Position numbers and translations under genes: made by a program
Source: DATJSN01 sp035504095
Lineage (GTDB): Bacteria; Planctomycetota; Phycisphaerae; WQYP01
DNA: 38,385 bases
NCBI GenBank assembly: GCA_035504095.1
Contig: DATJSN010000049.1
Location: 1 to 38,385, forward strand
Reading direction: 5' to 3'
Part shown: positions 1-7,608 of the stretch, piece by piece
How the letters are laid out: each line of letters begins with the position of its first letter
Position numbering within the stretch: the stretch's first letter is position 1
The notes under the pieces: generated by a model
Seen by the model: the letters and a program-made list of their open reading frames with translations, nothing else
Database searches by the model: none
What the model was told of the DNA's origin: nothing

Positions 1-68
1 ATGCGTTCTTCTATGTCTACGCCAACGTAAAACAGCTTGGGACCGTTCTTATTCTGTCTACCCATCAT
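1..68 (-). CDS. Transposase N-terminus (partial, IS1182/IS5-like), runs off left edge
   Basis: The reverse strand encodes MMGRQNKNGPKLFYVGVDIE followed by ER and continues off the left edge; 22 codons are visible with no stop. The pattern of a short polar start, then KLFYVGVDIEER, resembles the N-terminus of IS1182-type DDE transposases, which usually begin with MMG..., a LFY motif and an (L/I)E.R(V/I) motif ahead of the catalytic domain. A GGAGG ribosome binding site lies 9 nt before the first ATG (complement of CCTCC at 78-82), supporting a real start. The catalytic residues and the far terminal repeat are outside the window, so the family call rests on about 20 residues. It would mean an insertion sequence lies just left of the window. 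Confidence 0.55.
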   Translation of the reverse strand, partial: MMGRQNKNGPKLFYVGVDIEER

Positions 69-212
69 AATTGTGTGCCTCCATGCAATCGATTAATGTT
101 ATTTTTAGCGCCTTTTGGTGATTTGGGCAACAGTCCCGGACTCAGAGAGAGGGACGATATAGGAAAAATTGACCCCCTCTATCGTCGTCCGACAATAATT
201 GGCAGGAATCTT

Positions 213-674
213 ATGGACATGAAAGTCTATCCCATAAAAGATTCGCAAGACTATTTTCGAACCGGTATCTCGTCTGCCGATGGAACACAAGCTTTGTGTG
301 CTCGTCAGACTAACCGTGCTATATGTCTGAAGTTTTCAATGGATGGAAGGTTTCTCGGATTAGCGTCTAAATTACTGTCGAATCAAGATAATGATGAAGA
401 CACCTTAGAAGAGATCGGAAACTGGCTGAGGCAACTTGGTTTCCACCCTGGCACGATCCATGTCCAAAAATTCGTACTTCCTGAATTGACCGCTGAGATA
501 AAGGATATGCCAGATTATCTTCAGGAATACGTCGATTCTCCATCAAAGTTTTCCGAGGATCGTCGCGAGGATTTATCGCGCTGTATCGGCGAGTGGCAAC
601 GCGCAGGCGGTTATGTTCTGATTTGGAATGAGGAATACGAAATGAATGCAGAGGGCGATGTTGAATCCACTTAA
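213..674 (+). CDS. Hypothetical protein, 153 aa
   Basis: I do not recognise this protein. I chose the ATG at 213 because AGGAA lies 5-6 nt upstream; an in-frame ATG at 75 would add 46 residues that overlap the transposase leader and look non-coding. The protein is soluble, with no signal peptide or membrane segment, and is acidic overall. A helical stretch near residues 85-100 (EDTLEEIGNWLRQLGF) is followed by a charged middle and an acidic tail ending EYEMNAEGDVEST. Its base composition is more A/T-rich than the housekeeping genes to the right, and it sits beside a transposase, so it may be an accessory gene. It stands alone between a divergent transposase and the convergent PLD gene. Confidence 0.55.
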   Translation: MDMKVYPIKDSQDYFRTGISSADGTQALCARQTNRAICLKFSMDGRFLGLASKLLSNQDNDEDTLEEIGNWLRQLGFHPGTIHVQKFVLPELTAEIKDMPDYLQEYVDSPSKFSEDRREDLSRCIGEWQRAGGYVLIWNEEYEMNAEGDVEST

Positions 675-710
675 GGGAGTCAAATGGTCATGTCGTTCCC
701 ATCTCTATTT

Positions 711-1385
711 TTATTCCCGTTCATCGGCGGAATTGGACGTTGTCGGCAGCGTCAATCCCGGTTGATAGAGAAGGCTGGTTTTTTGGTGGTAGTCGAAATT
801 ATCCTGATAGCGGGCGAAGAGCGCTGGCAGATTCTGAATCACCAGCATGTTTTCCGCGTTGTAATGTTCGGCGGAATTGCTGAAGTTAAAACTGCCGGTC
901 ACGATCGTTGATCCATCGATCAGCATAATCTTGTTGTGGGCGATGTCGTAGCGGTAGTCGATATACGTGGGAATGCCGGCGTTGAAAAAAGCTCTCAGTG
1001 CCGTGCTTGGCTCCATGGTCGTTTTTCCAGTCCTGAAATTGCGATATTCCAAATGAGAGCGGTCAAGAATAATCGTTACCGCGACGCCGCGCTGTTTGGC
1101 GTCGATCAGGGCATCAATGATCGGATCGCTGGTAAAACTGTAAGCCTGAACTTCGATGCTGGTTTTGGCATTATTAATCAGGCTGACGAGTTCATCGGTG
1201 GCGCCGCCATTGGGAGAAAAATAGACGTTGAGTGAACTTTGTGCGTCAGGATGAACAGGCAAAGCACCGCCGGGAAGATGGCCCAGCCAGACGCCCAGAA
1301 ATAATGCTGCCGGGATCAAAAACCAGAAGAAATGGGGAATATATGCCAGCCGGTTGGAGTAATTTTGATTGCGCCGCCCGGACAT
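711..1385 (-). CDS. PLD-family (Nuc-like) endonuclease/phosphodiesterase
   Basis: 224-aa phospholipase-D superfamily protein with a single HKD motif. H150, K152 and D157 (HNKIMLID) are followed by GSFNFS at 164-169, the catalytic signature of Nuc-type nucleases and related minimal PLD enzymes that act as homodimers. An N-terminal hydrophobic segment at about residues 15-35 (HFFWFLIPAALFLGVWLG) is probably a membrane anchor or uncleaved signal, placing the catalytic domain outside the cytoplasmic membrane. The substrate (DNA or phospholipid) cannot be read from the sequence. Its start is 17 bp after the stop of the small basic protein gene on the same strand, so the two are probably co-transcribed. 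Confidence 0.85.
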   Translation of the reverse strand: MSGRRNQNYSNRLAYIPHFFWFLIPAALFLGVWLGHLPGGALPVHPDAQSSLNVYFSPNGGATDELVSLINNAKTSIEVQAYSFTSDPIIDALIDAKQRGVAVTIILDRSHLEYRNFRTGKTTMEPSTALRAFFNAGIPTYIDYRYDIAHNKIMLIDGSTIVTGSFNFSNSAEHYNAENMLVIQNLPALFARYQDNFDYHQKTSLLYQPGLTLPTTSNSADERE

Positions 1386-1402
1386 GGAAAATTCTCTTTT
1401 TG

Positions 1403-1765
1403 TTACTTTTTACCCTTGGCGGCGGGTGCGGCGGCTTTGGCGTCCGCGGCTGGGGCCTTAGCCGAGGCGGCGGCTGGCGCTTTAGCGCCGGGGGCTGGTG
1501 CTTTAGAACCCGGTGCGGCGCCGCCGGAAGCACCCGCAGTGGGAACCGCAGCGGCCGTGACGCCGGCTTCCGCCGTTTCAGCTTTGGCGGCTTTCTTGCC
1601 GGTGGCGGCTTTGCGATGGGCGACTTTTACCAGGCCGAAAATGGGAGATTTATCCTCTGACCATTTTTCATTATCTTCCAGAATCTCAATCCGTTCGGAA
1701 CGTTTAAGGACGTTGCGATGCCGTTCGAGTGAGCTTTTGCCTTTCAGGCTTCTATCCAGCGACAT
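1403..1765 (-). CDS. PVC-type small basic protein with Ala/Lys/Pro-rich tail
   Basis: 120 aa. The first ~52 residues (MSLDRSLKGKSSLERHRNVL, then KRSERIEILEDNEKW and FGLVKVAHRK) match the 'small basic protein' family found in Planctomycetes, Verrucomicrobia and Chlamydiae (I recall it as TIGR04137), proposed to be ribosome- or nucleic-acid-associated. From about residue 53 the sequence becomes a low-complexity tail of Ala, Lys, Pro and Gly resembling histone-H1-like C-termini, which would bind nucleic acid non-specifically. GGAG sits 9 nt upstream of the ATG. The tail is GC-rich and gives long shadow reading frames on the other strand, which I discarded. The family's exact function is not established. 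The gene is strong evidence for a PVC host and heads a two-gene unit with the PLD gene. Confidence 0.85.
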   Translation of the reverse strand: MSLDRSLKGKSSLERHRNVLKRSERIEILEDNEKWSEDKSPIFGLVKVAHRKAATGKKAAKAETAEAGVTAAAVPTAGASGGAAPGSKAPAPGAKAPAAASAKAPAADAKAAAPAAKGKK

Positions 1766-1869
1766 AACCGATTTCTCCGCAAATTTATAAGTGGGTTATT
1801 CTAACGCCGCGGCGGTGAGTGGTAAAGTGAGGTCTCGCCGGGGGCATGTGGATCGTGCCAATAAAAAGA

Positions 1870-1899
1870 GGGCCGCGATCCATCGCTGGATCACGGCCC
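1870..1899 (-). terminator. Rho-independent terminator of the DUF2203 gene
   Basis: A 13-bp stem (GGGCCGCGATCCA, loop TCGC, TGGATCACGGCCC, one G-T wobble) lies 67 bp after the DUF2203 stop. Read on the minus strand it is followed directly by CTCTTTTTATT, the expected U-tract. In the plus direction the following sequence is only TTATCATTT, so it is mainly a minus-strand terminator. Confidence 0.8.
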
Positions 1900-1966
1900 T
1901 TATCATTTCCGCGACGAACTTAAACGCCGCGGTCAGGCTGTTCTTGCGAAAACCTGTTTTAAATTC

Positions 1967-2413
1967 TTAATGAGTTTCCACCGGCTCAAGTTCCGCTACA
2001 TTGCGGCGTCCGGCAAAACCCGCGTTAATTTCGTGCCAGTAACCAATGGTCGGTTCACCAATCTGCCAGCACAGTTCGATATCACGGCCGTCAAACTTGG
2101 CCGGGAAATCGACCAGGCCGCGGCCGGGATCTTTTAATTCCACGCCGATGTCGGCGAGTTCTTCCACAAGTTTCGCCATTTGCTCGGTGAGCGATTCAAA
2201 AGCGTGTTCGATATTGTGTATTTCCTGGGGCTGAGCCTGGTTTAAATCATCTTTCCGGCTTTTTTCCACCAGCTCGCGACGATGCTGTTCAACTTTTTGT
2301 ATGTCCGTGGCAATCCTGCTTACCAGAACAAGAGCACTGCGCGCCTGGGCCAGCGTGAAATACCGTCGTTGCGTGGGCTGATGCCGTTTGCGTTTTCTTG
2401 AAGAGAGTTCCAT
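1967..2413 (-). CDS. DUF2203 family protein
   Basis: 148 aa. After a basic N-terminus the protein begins RRYFTLAQARSALVLVSRIA, then has a long helical middle rich in Q, E and K (about residues 35-95), and ends with the conserved GVELKDPGRGLVDFPAKFDG and ELCWQIGEPTIGYWHEIN blocks. These match the DUF2203 family of small cytoplasmic proteins of unknown function, which occurs in Planctomycetes, Deinococci, Actinobacteria and Acidobacteria. It is a single-gene transcript: a strong terminator follows it, and the 247 bp upstream (2414-2660) separate it from the divergent glycosyltransferase and hold no feature I can name. Confidence 0.85.
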   Translation of the reverse strand: MELSSRKRKRHQPTQRRYFTLAQARSALVLVSRIATDIQKVEQHRRELVEKSRKDDLNQAQPQEIHNIEHAFESLTEQMAKLVEELADIGVELKDPGRGLVDFPAKFDGRDIELCWQIGEPTIGYWHEINAGFAGRRNVAELEPVETH

Positions 2414-2660
2414 TTTGGCGTCCTATAAACAGACTCTGTCACGTATCAATCGCCACAGTGTCGATTTTTTGTGCCTATAACCCAAAGCTCATTAGGAGCA
2501 TCGGCACACAGAGCATGAAAACTTCAGGGAAGTTGGCTCATAAATCCCTCCATTCAGCTCTACTTAGATTATATTACGCACAACGTGTGCTGGTGGTCAA
2601 AAAATTCTTTAAATATTTCGCATTCGGCGGTGAGAACGACTTGCGATCAAACGAGTAAAT

Positions 2661-4007
2661 ATGGAAGAATCTGCGGAAAATAGTGGTGCATTCGATCCGC
2701 CGAATCGGCTGGTGCGAGTCGGCATTTTTGCATTGCTGATTGCGGCGATTGTTTTCGGCATAACAACCGAGATTCGTTCAGCCTTTCTGCACCGGCGCAT
2801 GACCGATGTAGACACCTATTTTCGCGCTGCCTGGGCTCTAAGGGTTCATCAGAATCCATACAATGTTACTGACACCAATTCATGGCATTACAATTATCCG
2901 CCGTTACTCGCGGTATTGCTGTATCCGCTGGCGGACGCACCGGCGGGGGCCAGCCGTTTCGGGGAGCTTCCATACGCCCTGTCCGTGGCGATCTGGTACG
3001 TTCTAAGCGTACTGTTTGTCTGGTGGGGAGCTGACATCCTGGCCCGGGCCCTGGAAAAAACCTCCGGCAATGTTCTGGTGCGCGGACTAAAACCATATTG
3101 CCTGCGCTGGTGGGCGCTGCGGCTTTTGCCGATTCTGTTCTGTGCGCCGGCACTGGGGCGGACATTGGTTCGCGGACAGGTTAACGTGCTTTTAATTCTG
3201 CTTTTTTGCGGCGCCGGGGCACTGTTGGCTTATCGAAAACAGTTTGCGGCGGGCTTTTATACCGGAATAGCCGCGACGCTGAAATTGTTTCCGGGCTTTT
3301 TATTGCTCTATGGCCTGTGGCGGTTGCGTTTTGGTTTTCTGGCCGGGGCGATTGCGGCGATGATCGTGGGTATGTTGATTTTGCCGGCGCTGGTCATGGG
3401 GCCCGCGCACATGATCGCGGCATATAGGCAATTTAACCAGGTGATTCTCTTTCCGGCTCTGGGGCTTAATCATGATACCAGCCGGGCCACTGAACTGTTG
3501 GACATCAACAAGACTGATTCAACTTCTTTTGAGTCCATGATCGACCATACAATTTATTTTAACCGTCCTGCGCCGCCGCCGACGCAGGCTATGAAAATCG
3601 CTCATTGGGCTATTTCCTTCGTGCTCACCGGCGTAACTTTGCTGGTGGAGCGTTTGCGGCGCAAGCACGATCCAATTTTTCGCAATCTGTTTTTCGGCGT
3701 GTTGATCACCATCATGCTGCCGATTATTCCGGAATGCCATCCACATTACATGTGCATGGCGCTGCCGCTGATTACCACGTTGCTCGCGGCAAGATGGGAA
3801 AACGATGCGACGCTTAAAATCGGCTGGGGCCTGGGGCTGGTGCTGGCGGCTTTCGCGCTATCGCACATGATTACCGTTATACCCGGATTGCAAATCACAC
3901 GCGATCTGGGACTGGTGACCTATAGCGATCTGGCCCTGTGGATTGTTGGATTAATCGCAATGTGGCGATGGACGCCGGAGGCTCAAGCCGGCGGCGCGGC
4001 GACCTGA
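2661..4007 (+). CDS. GT87-type (DUF2029) polytopic membrane glycosyltransferase
   Basis: 448-aa integral membrane protein with roughly nine to eleven hydrophobic segments. It has the hallmarks of GT-C family GT87/DUF2029, the family of mycobacterial mannosyltransferase PimE: an early acidic loop after the first membrane helix (RMTDVDTYFRAAWALR, about residues 46-61), the Y-N-Y-P-P-L motif (about 78-83), and the GQVN / AATLKLFPGFLLLYGLWR segment in the middle. Such enzymes transfer sugars from polyprenyl-phosphate donors on the outer face of the membrane. Donor and acceptor are unknown. It is monocistronic and faces away from DUF2203; a weak hairpin follows it at 4031-4055. Confidence 0.85.
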   Translation: MEESAENSGAFDPPNRLVRVGIFALLIAAIVFGITTEIRSAFLHRRMTDVDTYFRAAWALRVHQNPYNVTDTNSWHYNYPPLLAVLLYPLADAPAGASRFGELPYALSVAIWYVLSVLFVWWGADILARALEKTSGNVLVRGLKPYCLRWWALRLLPILFCAPALGRTLVRGQVNVLLILLFCGAGALLAYRKQFAAGFYTGIAATLKLFPGFLLLYGLWRLRFGFLAGAIAAMIVGMLILPALVMGPAHMIAAYRQFNQVILFPALGLNHDTSRATELLDINKTDSTSFESMIDHTIYFNRPAPPPTQAMKIAHWAISFVLTGVTLLVERLRRKHDPIFRNLFFGVLITIMLPIIPECHPHYMCMALPLITTLLAARWENDATLKIGWGLGLVLAAFALSHMITVIPGLQITRDLGLVTYSDLALWIVGLIAMWRWTPEAQAGGAAT

Positions 4008-4030
4008 GAAGTTAATTTATTTATGGCGTT

Positions 4031-4065
4031 GAAGGCGTCGACTTTGTAAGCCTTCCCATTGCATT
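4031..4065 (+). terminator. Possible weak terminator after the GT87 gene
   Basis: A 6-bp perfect stem (GAAGGC / GCCTTC) with a 13-nt loop, followed by CCATTGCATTTTT. The stem is short and the T-run is offset by several bases, so this is a tentative call. Confidence 0.3.
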
Positions 4066-4158
4066 TTTAGATCATAGAAGGTGTTATATCACAGAATCGC
4101 GCCGCGGATTTGGCCGCGTGGCTTCGATGGCATTAAGAGCCTCTTCAAGGATGACATG

Positions 4159-5028
4159 ATGTCGCTCGAACTGTGCATATTGGCCAGTGGATCCAGGGGA
4201 AACGCCTCCCTGGTGCGGGCCGCTGGACACTGCATGCTCATTGATGCCGGCCTTGGTCCGCGCGCCGCTGAAAAACGCATGGTGGGTACGGGCGTAAGCT
4301 TGGCGGATCTTGAAGCCATCTGCCTGACGCATCTGGATTCCGATCATTTCAATCCTTCCTGGTTTCGTGTGGTCGAGGACCAGGAGATCAAAATTTATTG
4401 TCCGGAAAACCAGGTCAAAATTCTCCGTCGGCTGGCGCGCCGGGAAAAAATGCTCAAATCCATACAGGAATTAATCGTTGCATTCCGCGATGAAAGTTTT
4501 GAACCGCTGCCGGGTGTGCATTGCCGCACGATGCATCTGGCGCACGACAAACACGGCAGTCATGGTTTTCTGATTGAATCGGGGCATTCCACCATCGGCT
4601 ACGCTACGGATTTTGGCGCGGTTCCTGAAACACTGATCGATTTTTTCGCTGGTGTGGACATCCTGGCCATCGAGAGCAATTACGATCCGGATATGCAGCT
4701 TCAGTCTGCGCGGCCGCAGTTTTTAAAACGCCGCGTGATGGGGCCCGGGGGGCATTTGTCCAACCAGCAGGCATTTGCCGCGGTAAAAGCGATTATGGAC
4801 CACACTGGCCGTGTGTACGGCGCGGAAAAACATCCGCGACATCTTGTATTGCTCCACAGAAGCCAGGAATGCAATTGTCCGCTGCTTTTGCGCAGACTTT
4901 TTGAACAGGATTCGCGCATTGCTCCGATTCTGGAGCTTGCCCACCAGCATCAGCGAACGGCGTGGCTCGGACCGCCGGACAGACAAGTGTTGCCGGGCGA
5001 GCAGTTGTGCATGTTCGCCGGGGCGTGA
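4159..5028 (+). CDS. YycJ/WalJ-like metallo-beta-lactamase-fold hydrolase
   Basis: 289 aa from the chosen ATG. AAGGA at 4147-4151 gives 7-nt spacing to this ATG; the ATG at 4156 is only 4 nt away and the upstream in-frame ATG at 4081 adds unrelated residues. The start MSLELCILASGSRGNASLV is the standard opening of the YycJ/WalJ and PhnP-like branch of the metallo-beta-lactamase fold (5' exonuclease or phosphodiesterase). Metal-site motif 1 reads THLDSDHF, that is HxDxDH instead of the usual HxHxDH. Later conserved parts are the MHLAHDKHGSHGFLIE block, GYATDFG, AIESNYD and a final GGHLSNQQA / LLHRSQECN region with the last metal ligands. It is a cytoplasmic single-gene unit. The D-for-H change is the one odd point; the substrate is unknown. 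Confidence 0.8.
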   Translation: MSLELCILASGSRGNASLVRAAGHCMLIDAGLGPRAAEKRMVGTGVSLADLEAICLTHLDSDHFNPSWFRVVEDQEIKIYCPENQVKILRRLARREKMLKSIQELIVAFRDESFEPLPGVHCRTMHLAHDKHGSHGFLIESGHSTIGYATDFGAVPETLIDFFAGVDILAIESNYDPDMQLQSARPQFLKRRVMGPGGHLSNQQAFAAVKAIMDHTGRVYGAEKHPRHLVLLHRSQECNCPLLLRRLFEQDSRIAPILELAHQHQRTAWLGPPDRQVLPGEQLCMFAGA

Positions 5029-5074
5029 AGTTCCACACTTTCCAATTTTGATATCAAATATGACCCGGACAATT

Positions 5075-5725
5075 TTAATGCACGTGACGGATGATTTGAC
5101 CATCCACGAGGAAAACAACTTCCTCGGCGATATTGGTGCAATGATCGGCGATGCGTTCAAGATTTTTGGCCACCATAATCAGCGCTAAATCTTCTGGAAC
5201 GCGGTGAGTATCGGCGACCATGCCGGCCTGCAAGTCCTGGTAAATCTGGTGATAAAGGGCATCAATAACATCGTCGCCGCGACAGATTTGGCTGGCAAGG
5301 CCGGGGTCGCTGAGTCCCAGGCATCGTGTGGTGTCATAGACCTGTTTAAGTGTGGCTTCGACCATCGTTTTAAGCTCGCGGGGTACGTCGCCGTTCATGT
5401 TTGCGAATGAGGGTAGCATCTGTGCAATGTTGTAGGCACAATCGCCGATGCGCTCCAAATCACTGTTGATTTTGACGATAGCAAAGACCATGCGCAAATC
5501 GCTGGCCGACGGTTTATGTTCAGCGAGCATATTAATCGCGGCGCGTTCAATTTGTACTTCTTCGGCATCAATGCGCGATTCGTTATCGAGCACTGCTGCG
5601 GCAACCTCAACGCGCCGCGTGAGCAGAGCCTCACCCGTCTGCTCTACTGTTCCCTGCACCAGTGCCGCCATATCGATAATGCGATTATGGAGTTGGTCGA
5701 GTGCTTCAAAAAACTGGATGGACAC
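5075..5725 (-). CDS. phoU: PhoU-type phosphate signalling regulator
   Basis: 216 aa of two three-helix PhoU repeats, each ending in the metal-binding signature: DLERIGDCAYNIAQ in the first half and NLERIADHCTNIAEEVVFLV near the C-terminus. PhoU links the PstSCAB phosphate transporter to the PhoR sensor and limits phosphate uptake. The start codon is GTG (MSIQFFEALDQLHNRI), a typical PhoU N-terminus, with AGAGA upstream. No pst or phoBR genes are next to it: its neighbours are a convergent MBL-fold gene and a divergent DUF4416 gene, so it is an isolated phoU here. Confidence 0.9.
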   Translation of the reverse strand: MSIQFFEALDQLHNRIIDMAALVQGTVEQTGEALLTRRVEVAAAVLDNESRIDAEEVQIERAAINMLAEHKPSASDLRMVFAIVKINSDLERIGDCAYNIAQMLPSFANMNGDVPRELKTMVEATLKQVYDTTRCLGLSDPGLASQICRGDDVIDALYHQIYQDLQAGMVADTHRVPEDLALIMVAKNLERIADHCTNIAEEVVFLVDGQIIRHVH

Positions 5726-5902
5726 GTTTTTATCTCTGGCAGCGTTTTAATAACGTTCAACGTACAGCAGTATACCGCGCGAGGCGATAAAATTTCTACA
5801 CCGAGTCAAAAATTTTTATCGCGCTTTAACATATCGTTTGGCGAATGCTTGCCGAGTATGGGCTGCATGGTTAAGTTTGCGCTAAGTTCTTGGGAGATCT
5901 TT

Positions 5903-6454
5903 ATGGCGGTTCCCAATCCCCCATTGCCCGTCCTGCGCTTTGCCGGTCTATTGGCGGCCAGTGAGGAATTGCTGGCCGCGGCACGCCGCGAACTGGCGCA
6001 ATGGTACGGCCCGATTGATGAGATTTCACAAACAATACCGTTTGATTTCACCGACTATTATGAAGACCAGATGGGCGCCGGTTTGCTGCGGCAATGGGTG
6101 CGTTTTTCCACACTTTTCGCCCCGGAACAACTGGCTAAATGCAAACTGGAAACGAATATGGCGGAAATACTGCTTGCCAGGCAGTTTCCGCAAGGCACGC
6201 CCCGGCCAGTAAATATCGATCCGGGTTATGTAAGCCGGTCCAAAGTCATTCTGGCGACCACTAAAGATCACAGCCATAGGATTTATTTATCCGAGGGGAT
6301 ATATGCCGAGGTTACGCTGCACTGGGAGGCCAATAAATGGGCCGCATGGCCATGGACCTATGCGGATTATAAAACTCAGGCGGCAATGCACTTCTTTAAT
6401 CAATGCCGGGACTTTTACTTCCTGCAACTGCAGAATACCATCAGGCGACCATAA
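5903..6454 (+). CDS. DUF4416 family protein
   Basis: 183 aa. I chose the ATG at 5903, preceded by GGGAG with 6-nt spacing; the open frame extends upstream to 5516 only as the shadow of phoU. The conserved DUF4416 features are all present: FAGLLAASEELLAAA at the start, GPIDEISQTIPFDFTDYYED near residues 34-55, NIDPGYVSRSKVILATTKDH, RIYLSEGIYAEVTL, and the C-terminal WPWTYADYKT. The family's function is unknown; it is found mainly in thermophiles, deltaproteobacteria and planctomycetes. The gene lies 35 bp upstream of the WecA-like gene on the same strand and is probably in its operon. Confidence 0.85.
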   Translation: MAVPNPPLPVLRFAGLLAASEELLAAARRELAQWYGPIDEISQTIPFDFTDYYEDQMGAGLLRQWVRFSTLFAPEQLAKCKLETNMAEILLARQFPQGTPRPVNIDPGYVSRSKVILATTKDHSHRIYLSEGIYAEVTLHWEANKWAAWPWTYADYKTQAAMHFFNQCRDFYFLQLQNTIRRP

Positions 6455-6489
6455 GCCTTGTTCAGACCGATGGTAATGTTGAGATTTTT

Positions 6490-7608
6490 ATGTTTCTAAC
6501 AGGGACGTTTCTGCTGCTGATTCCCCTGATTCTGAGCTTGATCGGCACAGAGTTGGTTCGCTGTTATTCCGACCGCCTTGGTCTAATGGATCACCCCGGA
6601 GAACGCAAAATCCATTCCACGGCGATTCCCCGCAGTGGTGGGATCGCAATTTTCTGGAGTATGGCACTGCCGCTGGGGGGCTTTGCGCTTCTGGCGGGGA
6701 TGCTCCAGGAACCAGTTCTGCTGCATAAGCTGCCGGCTTCAATACAAGTTTATGTGCCGGGATTGCTCGCACACCGTCCGCTGGCGCTCATTCTGCTGGT
6801 TTCTACGCTGGCCATTCACATCCTGGGCCTTTGCGACGATCGAAAATCCCTTTCGGCGCCGGTCAAGCTCTTCTGGCAAATCCTGATCGCTGCCGGGCTG
6901 GTTATTGGCGGTGAGATGATTGAACCAGGAGGCTTCAGGATTCTCACCCTGCTGGATCATCTTTTTCCGGGAGGGATATTCGTATCGGGGCTGATCAGCG
7001 TGGTATGGCTTGTTCTGCTGACCAACGCCTTTAATTTTATGGATAACATGGATGGTCTTTCCGCCGGCGTCGCGGCGATATGTGCCACGATGTTTTTCAT
7101 CGCCGCACTTCTCAATGGCCAGTGGTTTATCTGCGGATTGCTGCTCATTTACCTGGGTGCGACGGTGGGATTCTTGTGGCACAATTTTCCACCGGCGAAA
7201 ATTTTCATGGGTGACGGCGGAAGCCTGGTGCTGGGCTTTTTCCTCGCGGCGCTCACCATTCGCACAACCTATTACTCAGCCCCGGCACGATGGTACGCAC
7301 TGCTAATGCCTTTGATTGTCACAGCCGTTCCGCTCTACGACTTGATCGTGGTTTGCGTGGTGCGGCTCAGGCGGGGGCGCAGCCCGATGGTGGGAGATAC
7401 CAATCATTTTTCCCACCGGCTGGCCCGGCAGGGTTTTTCCAAGAGGGGTGCGGTATTGGTGATTTATGCGGTCACGCTGAGTTGCGGTTTGGCGGCGCCG
7501 CTGTTGGCGCGGGCTGATGCCGTTAGCGCCATTCTGATTTCCACGCAATGTTTAAGCACGCTCACGGTGATCGGCATCCTGGAACGTGTGGGAGAACACA
7601 CACAATGA
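6490..7608 (+). CDS. WecA/MraY-family polyprenyl-phosphate sugar-1-phosphate transferase
   Basis: 372-aa polytopic membrane enzyme that attaches a sugar-1-phosphate (often GlcNAc-1-P) from a UDP-sugar to undecaprenyl phosphate, the first step of surface-glycan or teichoic-acid type synthesis. Visible family motifs are HPGERKIHSTAIPRSGG (residues 35-51), the DD pair D116-D117 in GLCDDRKS, DNMDG at 185-189, the GFLWHNFPPAKIFMGDGGS loop, and the C-terminal GDTNHFSHRL, the usual HxxxH region. About ten membrane helices are seen. The ATG at 6490 starts directly before the first helix. The final codons overlap the next gene as ATGA (7605-7608), so the two are translationally coupled. MraY is less likely because of the RSGG and NMDGLSAG motifs. 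Confidence 0.88.
   Translation: MFLTGTFLLLIPLILSLIGTELVRCYSDRLGLMDHPGERKIHSTAIPRSGGIAIFWSMALPLGGFALLAGMLQEPVLLHKLPASIQVYVPGLLAHRPLALILLVSTLAIHILGLCDDRKSLSAPVKLFWQILIAAGLVIGGEMIEPGGFRILTLLDHLFPGGIFVSGLISVVWLVLLTNAFNFMDNMDGLSAGVAAICATMFFIAALLNGQWFICGLLLIYLGATVGFLWHNFPPAKIFMGDGGSLVLGFFLAALTIRTTYYSAPARWYALLMPLIVTAVPLYDLIVVCVVRLRRGRSPMVGDTNHFSHRLARQGFSKRGAVLVIYAVTLSCGLAAPLLARADAVSAILISTQCLSTLTVIGILERVGEHTQ

Noticed and set aside
75..212. N-terminal extension of the first hypothetical gene to the ATG at 75
   Set aside because: It overlaps the transposase leader and its ribosome binding site, and the ATG at 213 has its own Shine-Dalgarno sequence.
1332..1790. Plus-strand 152-codon Ala-rich reading frame
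   Set aside because: It is the antisense of the GC-rich tail of the small basic protein gene; no ribosome binding site and no family pattern.
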